In this document: positions 6,067-10,553 of the stretch, in pieces
Layout of the letters: each line of letters starts with the position of its first letter
Numbering within the stretch: the stretch's first letter is position 1
Assembly: GCA_027024125.1 (NCBI GenBank)
Contig: JALVSV010000391.1
Location: forward strand, 1-10,553
Source: Methylothermaceae bacterium
GTDB lineage: Bacteria; Pseudomonadota; Gammaproteobacteria; Methylococcales; Methylothermaceae
DNA length: 10,553 nt
Direction of reading: 5' to 3'
Made by a program: the position numbers and the translations under genes
The notes under the pieces: model-generated
The model's input: the letters and a program-made list of their open reading frames with translations, nothing else
Database searches by the model: none
What the model was told of the DNA's origin: nothing

Positions 6067-7278
6067 ATGCCCAACCCCAAATATACCCACGCACCGCCGA
6101 CTTTGACCTCTATCTTGCTCAAATGGGTAAGGCGGATCTTCCCAACCCCTCAAGCCATTGCCCTGACCCTGCTATTGGTCGTGGGTTTCCTGGCCGTCAT
6201 CATCCTGGCCGACATGCTGATGCCGGTATTTGCTTCACTGGTCATCGCCTATCTGCTCGAGGGCCTGGTGGAGACTTTGGAACGCAGGCAGTTGCCGAGG
6301 TTGGCAGCGGTGGTGATTGTGTTCGTAGGTTTCATGGCACTGTTGTTGTTCACCTTCATCGCCCTTCTGCCCTTGCTTTATCACCAGTTGGCAGAATTGA
6401 TGCAGCAGCTTCCGGCCATGGTGACACATGGGCTGGCCATGTTGAACCGGTTACCCGAGTCCTACCCGAATTTCATCAGTCATGAACAAATCAACGAAAT
6501 GATCGCCGCGATCAGGCAGCAGTTGCTCAACATGGGGCAGTCACTGGTGACCTATTCCTATTCTTCCCTGGTCAACATCATTTCAATCATCGTCTACGTC
6601 ATCCTGGTGCCGCTATTGGTGTTCTTCTTTCTCAAGGACAAAGAGAACATATTGGCATGGTTAAAGCAATTTCTGCCCAGGGACATACATTTGACTGCGC
6701 AGGTCTGGCATAACGTGGATGCCCAAATAGGGAATTATATTCGTGGCAAAGTGATCGAGATTTTCATCGTTTTTGGAACCAGTTACCTGACCTTTTCCCT
6801 ATTGAACCTGAATTATGCCTTGCTATTGGCTGTCATCGTCGGTCTGTCGGTGATCATCCCGTATATCGGTGCCACAGTGGTAACCTTTCCCGTCTTGATC
6901 GTGGCTTATTTTCAGTGGGGATTGAGCGACCCCTTCTGGTATATCACCATTGCCTATTTTGTCATCCAGGCCTTCGATGGAATGTTACTGGTTCCCTTGT
7001 TATTTTCAGAGGTGGTCAATTTGCATCCAGTGGCCATCATCGTTGCCATCCTGTTCTTTGGAGGGCTGTGGGGCTTTTGGGGAGTTTTCTTCGCAATTCC
7101 CCTGGCCACCCTGGTGGAGGCGGTTTTGAGCGCCTGGCCCAGGGTGAAGCAGGAAGAAAAAACCGGGCATGCGCAAGGACACAAACCACACATGGGCAAA
7201 CGTCGTTACAGACGAGGCAAAGCTGTACAACGGACTCACAAGAAGCCGAAGCCGATCAATCACCCTGCAACTCCTTGA
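6067..7278 (+). CDS. perM: AI-2E/PerM family inner-membrane permease
   Basis: This 403-residue polytopic protein belongs to the AI-2E transporter family (old name UPF0118), whose E. coli members include PerM and the exporter TqsA. Some members move autoinducer-2 or ions, but most have no proven substrate, and none can be assigned here. Hydrophobic segments lie at roughly residues 30-63, 79-104, 165-189, 228-245, 249-283, 291-312 and 318-350. A soluble, helical region rich in Gln and Leu separates them at 105-160, as is usual for the family. The motifs PLLVFFFLKDKE (182-193), IPYIGA (264-269) and GLWGFWGVFFAIPLA (333-347) are typical. The last 45 residues are a strongly basic tail rich in Lys, Arg and His. 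The start is ATG with a weak GAG-type ribosome site. The gene diverges from nrdA across the control region. Its last 23 bp overlap the convergent 3' end of bcp. Confidence 0.9.
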   Translation: MPNPKYTHAPPTLTSILLKWVRRIFPTPQAIALTLLLVVGFLAVIILADMLMPVFASLVIAYLLEGLVETLERRQLPRLAAVVIVFVGFMALLLFTFIALLPLLYHQLAELMQQLPAMVTHGLAMLNRLPESYPNFISHEQINEMIAAIRQQLLNMGQSLVTYSYSSLVNIISIIVYVILVPLLVFFFLKDKENILAWLKQFLPRDIHLTAQVWHNVDAQIGNYIRGKVIEIFIVFGTSYLTFSLLNLNYALLLAVIVGLSVIIPYIGATVVTFPVLIVAYFQWGLSDPFWYITIAYFVIQAFDGMLLVPLLFSEVVNLHPVAIIVAILFFGGLWGFWGVFFAIPLATLVEAVLSAWPRVKQEEKTGHAQGHKPHMGKRRYRRGKAVQRTHKKPKPINHPATP

Positions 7279-7735
7279 GAGTGTCCAGCACCTCATCCAC
7301 GTGACCTTTGACTTTAACCTTACGCCATTCAGCGGCCAATCTGCCCTCTGGGTCGATGATGAAGGTGCTGCGCTCGATTCCCAGCACATCACGGCCAAAC
7401 ATCTTTTTCTGTTTCAGAACCTCAAACAGCTTGCATAGCGTCTCTTCCCGGTCAGAGATCAATTCGAACGGGAGCTGCTGTTTTGCCTTGAAATTCTCGT
7501 GTGTTTTCAGGCTGTCTCTGGATACCCCATAAATTTCCGCACCCAGTGATTGAAATTCTTGGTAATGATCCCGAAAATCACGCCCTTCCTGTGTGCACCC
7601 GGGTGTGTGGTCCTTGGGATAAAAATACAGCACCACATATTTTCCCTTCAGATCGGACAGCTTGACTGTCTGATTTCCAGTGGCAGGCAACTCGAAATCC
7701 GGCACCTGCTGTCCCAATTGCACGCTGGTTTCCAT
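7256..7735 (-). CDS. bcp: Thiol peroxidase, BCP/PrxQ-type peroxiredoxin
   Basis: This cytoplasmic peroxiredoxin reduces hydrogen peroxide and organic hydroperoxides with thioredoxin or a similar thiol donor. The thioredoxin-fold protein has 159 residues, close to E. coli Bcp. The peroxidatic motif is P40, T44, C47 (YPKDHTPGCT), and R122 (IERSTFIIDP) completes the active site. The residue five after C47, where E. coli Bcp carries its resolving cysteine, is not cysteine here. The only other cysteine is C101 (ETLCKLFEV), the counterpart of E. coli C99. The ATG at 7735 is preferred over a TTG one codon earlier, because GGAGAG is well spaced before it and homologues start there. It follows gcvR by 17 bp on the same strand, so the two are very likely co-transcribed. 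The 3' end overlaps the permease gene. Confidence 0.95.
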   Translation of the reverse strand: METSVQLGQQVPDFELPATGNQTVKLSDLKGKYVVLYFYPKDHTPGCTQEGRDFRDHYQEFQSLGAEIYGVSRDSLKTHENFKAKQQLPFELISDREETLCKLFEVLKQKKMFGRDVLGIERSTFIIDPEGRLAAEWRKVKVKGHVDEVLDTLKELQGD

Positions 7736-7752
7736 CAATGCTTCTCTCCGGT

Positions 7753-8283
7753 TTAGATGATAGGTTTTATGGGTTCGAAAATAGCATCCACCTGTAGTTG
7801 CTCACATATATCAAGAAATTCGTCCCGCAGGGAAATCACCGATACTTGCTCTGGAATCCTCAATAGCATGTGAATCGTGCAGATATTCGACCCATCATAG
7901 GGCATGCGATAACAGCTGCAGCGAAGATCCTGCAGCCCGATGCCCTGGCCACTAAAGAATCCAATCAGATCCTCGAGGACCCCCATCCGTTCTCTGGCAA
8001 CCACATCGGCCACGTATAAAAGAACGTTCTCCTCCTCGGATTTTGGATCATCGGGAAGACGGTGGAAATGGACGTGTCCTGATTGAGCCAGGCCCGCCAA
8101 TAAATTCTCCAGCCGGGCAATATGATTCCAGTTACCTTCAACCTGGACAAATCCGGCACTGCCACCGGTCATCCGGGTCATGCGGCACTCTTTGACATGA
8201 CACTCGCATTCGCGAACTCCTGAAATGACGCGTTCAAACAACCTTCCCTGATGATCTCCGATTGCCGTGACAATCAACTGCAT
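7753..8283 (-). CDS. gcvR: GcvR-type ACT-domain regulator (glycine cleavage system repressor family)
   Basis: E. coli GcvR has no DNA-binding domain. It represses the glycine cleavage operon by binding GcvA, and glycine weakens that contact. This 176-residue protein has the same two-ACT-domain plan: an N-terminal domain (about 1-72, LIVTAIGDHQGRLFERVIS) and a C-terminal one (about 86-172, VADVVARERMGVLEDLIGFF), joined by a short linker. The motif EGNWNHIARLE (49-59) matches the family SGSWN region. Seven cysteines are present, including C26-x-C28 and C122-x-C124. Placement directly upstream of bcp is the arrangement known from E. coli. Neither gcvA nor the gcv genes are in the window, so the regulatory target is inferred from the family only. 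The start ATG has a modest GGTGAAG upstream. Confidence 0.88.
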   Translation of the reverse strand: MQLIVTAIGDHQGRLFERVISGVRECECHVKECRMTRMTGGSAGFVQVEGNWNHIARLENLLAGLAQSGHVHFHRLPDDPKSEEENVLLYVADVVARERMGVLEDLIGFFSGQGIGLQDLRCSCYRMPYDGSNICTIHMLLRIPEQVSVISLRDEFLDICEQLQVDAIFEPIKPII

Positions 8284-8317
8284 GCTTCACCCAAAGTCAG
8301 AACTTCTTTGTTTAGGT

Positions 8318-8323
8318 TACAAT
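8318..8323 (+). promoter_or_regulatory. Possible -10 element of the YcxB-like gene
   Basis: TACAAT matches the sigma70 -10 at five of six bases, but no good -35 is visible about 17 bp upstream. It overlaps an in-frame ATG at 8322. If it is a true -10, that ATG cannot be the start and the ATG at 8364 must be used. This is a weak call from one hexamer. Confidence 0.35.
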
Positions 8324-8363
8324 GGTGGAGTTTTCGCGACAAAAAAACAACGGATATTTTCCC

Positions 8364-8885
8364 ATGCTAGAAATCGAATACGATCTGCAAGAAACTGACC
8401 TCACTGCACTGACCGAGCATCAACTCCAGGAGAAAGAAGAATTTCAGAAGATTCTAAAGCGCCATGAGATCACATTTCCAGCTGTCCTGTCTTTCATTGC
8501 AGCCTTTGTGGGTTTTTTTTACGGTAATCTACCTGGAGCCATATATATCGCTATTATCGCAATTCTGTGGCATTACCTCACTCCATATACAATTAGACGA
8601 TCCGCACGAAGTCGTGCACTCAAACTCTATAGCACAGAAGACCGGGCCAAACTCATGGGCCGTTACAAACTTCGTATCGAACCCCAGGTATTGATGGTTA
8701 TCCATGGTAAAGAGGAAGAACCCATCCCCTGGGGTGATGTCATCAGGATCGATGTCACCAAGCGTCACGTTTTTATTTACCTTGACCTCGACATGGCCAT
8801 TACCATTCCCCGCAAAAAGGTCAAGGGGGATCTTGACAAGTTCCTTAAAATCGCCAACAAGCGAATTGCAGAATTCTCTACCTAA
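8364..8885 (+). CDS. YcxB-like membrane protein of unknown function
   Basis: With the start at 8364 the protein has 173 residues. It opens with the MLEIEYDLQETDL segment typical of YcxB-like proteins, has an acidic helical stretch (residues 18-35) and two adjacent membrane segments (about 38-54 and 58-75), then a basic loop (IRRSARSRALK). The C-terminal half looks like a soluble beta domain of the YcxB type (YKLRIEPQVLMVIHGKEE, PWGDVIRIDV, FIYLDLDMAITIPRKK). The cytoplasmic domain probably faces inward given the positive loop. The molecular role of the family is unknown. An in-frame ATG at 8322 would add 14 residues. I prefer 8364 because homologues start there and because TACAAT overlaps the upstream ATG, though the ribosome site (GGA) is weak. 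The stop overlaps the convergent torD-like gene by 4 bp. Confidence 0.82.
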   Translation: MLEIEYDLQETDLTALTEHQLQEKEEFQKILKRHEITFPAVLSFIAAFVGFFYGNLPGAIYIAIIAILWHYLTPYTIRRSARSRALKLYSTEDRAKLMGRYKLRIEPQVLMVIHGKEEEPIPWGDVIRIDVTKRHVFIYLDLDMAITIPRKKVKGDLDKFLKIANKRIAEFST

Positions 8886-9460
8886 ATCAGACGCTCACTT
8901 TCCATTTTCACCCAATGTTGCCCTATCTTCGCCACGGTAGCATAGAAACGCTCCGTGGCGACCCTCTCCATGTCCTGAAAGAATCTGAAACCCCATGGAC
9001 CTATATACTTGTTGAATATTTCCCTCTGTTTCATAAAATCATCGACCTGCAGTAAAGCCATGACCTCAAACAGGGCAGAAAGGTGATCTTCCGGTTCACC
9101 GACTTTATTCATTCTGGCTATCCCTATTTGGTTCAATTTTGTACGTAATTCCATCAATGGCACATGGTTCAGCTGTCCGGTCAAATACCAGGATGCATAA
9201 GGCAATACCTCACCCCTGGTCACCCCAAGAAAAATGGTGTGAAAATCTCTTTCCAAACTATAATGGTCTGTCTTGTCCACTGCATCACTTAGGCATTCCA
9301 ACTCCTTGTTAAGCCTTTCACTTCCCGTATCCCATAATGAACCATTTTGTTTGATTATTTCCAACAAGCAAGGACTGGGAACCTCCCTCAACAAGAATGA
9401 CAAAAGCAGGTATATCTCCTCACGGCTCACCAAGGTCCTTACAACCGCATCAGTTTTCAT
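8882..9460 (-). CDS. TorD/DmsD-family molybdoenzyme chaperone
   Basis: Proteins of this all-helical cytoplasmic family bind the twin-arginine signal or the apo form of a specific molybdoenzyme and hold it until the cofactor is inserted. This 192-residue protein is of typical length. It carries the family signatures LERDFHTIFLGVTRGEVLPY at 69-88 followed by ASWYLTG, and EPEDHLSALFEVM at 122-134, where D125 and H126 are the most conserved positions. It starts 11 bp inside the end of the 4Fe-4S protein gene, so the two are translationally linked and probably act on the same enzyme. The partner is not in the window. TorD-like chaperones beside polyferredoxins are often found near formate dehydrogenase genes, so that is a reasonable guess. 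The specific member (TorD, DmsD, NarJ-like or Fdh-specific) cannot be chosen from this sequence. Confidence 0.88.
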   Translation of the reverse strand: MKTDAVVRTLVSREEIYLLLSFLLREVPSPCLLEIIKQNGSLWDTGSERLNKELECLSDAVDKTDHYSLERDFHTIFLGVTRGEVLPYASWYLTGQLNHVPLMELRTKLNQIGIARMNKVGEPEDHLSALFEVMALLQVDDFMKQREIFNKYIGPWGFRFFQDMERVATERFYATVAKIGQHWVKMESERLI

Positions 9461-10553
9461 GTTTCAACATATCCTGTACCCTGCAGTTTTCGCACATCAG
9501 TAATCGACGTTTGTGGCCATGATCTGAAAACATTGCATTTCGTGACACTTTTGACAATATGCTCTCTATCATCCGCCTGGAAGTGAACACTTTCCCACAT
9601 TCTATACAAGGGAATGGAGTCTCCTCATATAGAATCTGCTGCTCCCTTACTGCCTTTCTATCGGTTAACAGTCTTGGATTCATTTTTATCGCATTTTCCG
9701 GGCATACATTTTCACATAAGCCGCATTGGACACAATTGATTTCCATGAATTTCAACCGGGGTTGCTGCTCACCCGGGGCCAATGCCTTTGTTGGGCAGAT
9801 CCCCACGCACGCCATACATGCTGTACATTGGTTCTGGTCGATGATCAAACCTCCCATCGGAACTCCCAACGGCAATTCGACAACTTGCTGCGACGTTCTT
9901 TCCGTATTACCGCACAAGTGATCCAGTGCCATTCTCAACACATCCCTTTTGTCAGCCATTGCAGCAAAATCCGCGCTTTCAGTTTCGTTAACCCGACCTG
10001 TTTTTGTCGGTTCCTCTTTGGACCCTTCAAACCATCCTATTGGATTGACGCCAACACCTAATCCCTCCAGCAACCGATTCACCCAGAACATCTGATGTTC
10101 TACATTTTTTATGCTTTTCTTTGTCAGTCCATCCCTGTGCAACCGCACCACCTTACCCCCATAGCACAAAGCAGCCAACCAGATTTCAGGCCCACATGCA
10201 GCTACAGATTCCACCTCAATCAAAAGCTCTTCTGCTGTGCCAATTTGCTTAGGGTCGACTGAATCCGCGTGAATAATTACAATCTTTTTCCGCCCATCTC
10301 TCAGCCCATGCATTAATTGATTCAGTATCTGTTCTCTAGTTGGGCTTTGATAACTTAATGCTCCAGTAGGGCAGACATTGGTACAATCCCCACACCCCTG
10401 ACAAAGATATGGATCGACACTGATCCTATGCCCCTGGGATACTATTGCTTCAGCACTGCATACATCCAGACACGCTTGGCATCCCCTGACATTCTGAGGC
10501 CCATGGGCACAAATGTCTTCCTGATAAGAAAAGTATTTAGGTTTCTCGAATAC
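9450..10553 (-). CDS. Four-cluster 4Fe-4S protein with zinc-ribbon-like tail, N-terminus outside the window
   Basis: The minus-strand frame is open to the window edge, giving 367 visible residues, so the start is not seen. An internal Met at 10313 falls after two cluster motifs and is not the start. Visible cysteine groups, numbered from the edge, are: C15-x9-C25-x2-C28-x3-C32 (an atypical first cluster), C51/C54/C57/C61, C243/C246/C249/C253 and C274/C277/C280/C284. The last three are canonical CxxCxxCxxxCP ferredoxin motifs. Between the pairs lies a domain of about 160 residues containing ESVAACGPEIWLAALCYGG. The tail has C316-x2-C319 and C354-x2-C357, which resembles a zinc ribbon. No membrane segment is visible. 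It probably transfers electrons in the cytoplasm for, or helps mature, the enzyme served by the adjacent TorD-family chaperone, whose start it overlaps by 11 bp. Similar polyferredoxins occur in formate dehydrogenase accessory clusters. That link is inferred. Confidence 0.88.
   Translation of the reverse strand, partial: VFEKPKYFSYQEDICAHGPQNVRGCQACLDVCSAEAIVSQGHRISVDPYLCQGCGDCTNVCPTGALSYQSPTREQILNQLMHGLRDGRKKIVIIHADSVDPKQIGTAEELLIEVESVAACGPEIWLAALCYGGKVVRLHRDGLTKKSIKNVEHQMFWVNRLLEGLGVGVNPIGWFEGSKEEPTKTGRVNETESADFAAMADKRDVLRMALDHLCGNTERTSQQVVELPLGVPMGGLIIDQNQCTACMACVGICPTKALAPGEQQPRLKFMEINCVQCGLCENVCPENAIKMNPRLLTDRKAVREQQILYEETPFPCIECGKVFTSRRMIESILSKVSRNAMFSDHGHKRRLLMCENCRVQDMLKHEN

Noticed and set aside
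1..10553. Search by eye for CRISPR repeats, tRNA or rRNA genes, insertion sequences, prophage or defence genes
   Set aside because: No regularly spaced long repeats, cloverleaf-like sequence, transposase or phage-type proteins were seen. All large open frames fit the genes listed.

Overview
This window is chromosomal housekeeping DNA from a bacterium, most likely a gammaproteobacterium. The evidence is the gcvR-bcp pair, a PerM-type permease, a PurM closely matching the enterobacterial protein, and a class Ia nrdAB operon controlled by NrdR-like boxes and DnaA boxes. From memory, purM, perM and bcp/gcvR also lie within a few tens of kb of each other in E. coli, which fits a gammaproteobacterial neighbourhood. 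The genus cannot be fixed from this sequence. A TorD-type chaperone and a polyferredoxin at the right edge suggest respiratory molybdoenzyme metabolism, for example a formate dehydrogenase beyond the window.

Layout. Positions 1-970 (+) hold the 3' part of purM. Positions 971-1300 are non-coding with no clear terminator or promoter. Positions 1301-1651 (+) encode a small exported six-cysteine protein that I do not recognise. A convergent gap with a 10-bp-stem hairpin follows. Positions 1780-5853 (-) are the nrdA-nrdB operon for aerobic class Ia ribonucleotide reductase. Positions 5854-6066 are a rich divergent control region with a sigma70 promoter for nrdA, two NrdR-like boxes 32 bp apart and a helically phased DnaA-box array. 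Positions 6067-7278 (+) encode the PerM/AI-2E-family permease, which overlaps the 3' end of bcp by 23 bp. Positions 7256-8283 (-) are gcvR-bcp. Positions 8364-8885 (+) encode a YcxB-like membrane protein, which overlaps the next gene by 4 bp. Positions 8882-10553 (-) encode a four-cluster 4Fe-4S protein (5' end outside the window) followed by its overlapping TorD-family chaperone.

How the parts work together. nrdA and nrdB make the two subunits of one enzyme, and their promoter is placed to sense dNTP/ATP state (NrdR) and replication initiation (DnaA). gcvR-bcp is a known gammaproteobacterial pairing of an ACT-domain regulator with a thiol peroxidase. The polyferredoxin and TorD chaperone look like an accessory pair for assembly of, or electron transfer to, a molybdoenzyme. 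I see no mobile element, RNA gene, CRISPR array or defence system. The most interesting signals are the nrdA control region, the orphan cysteine-rich exported protein and the polyferredoxin with a zinc-ribbon-like tail.
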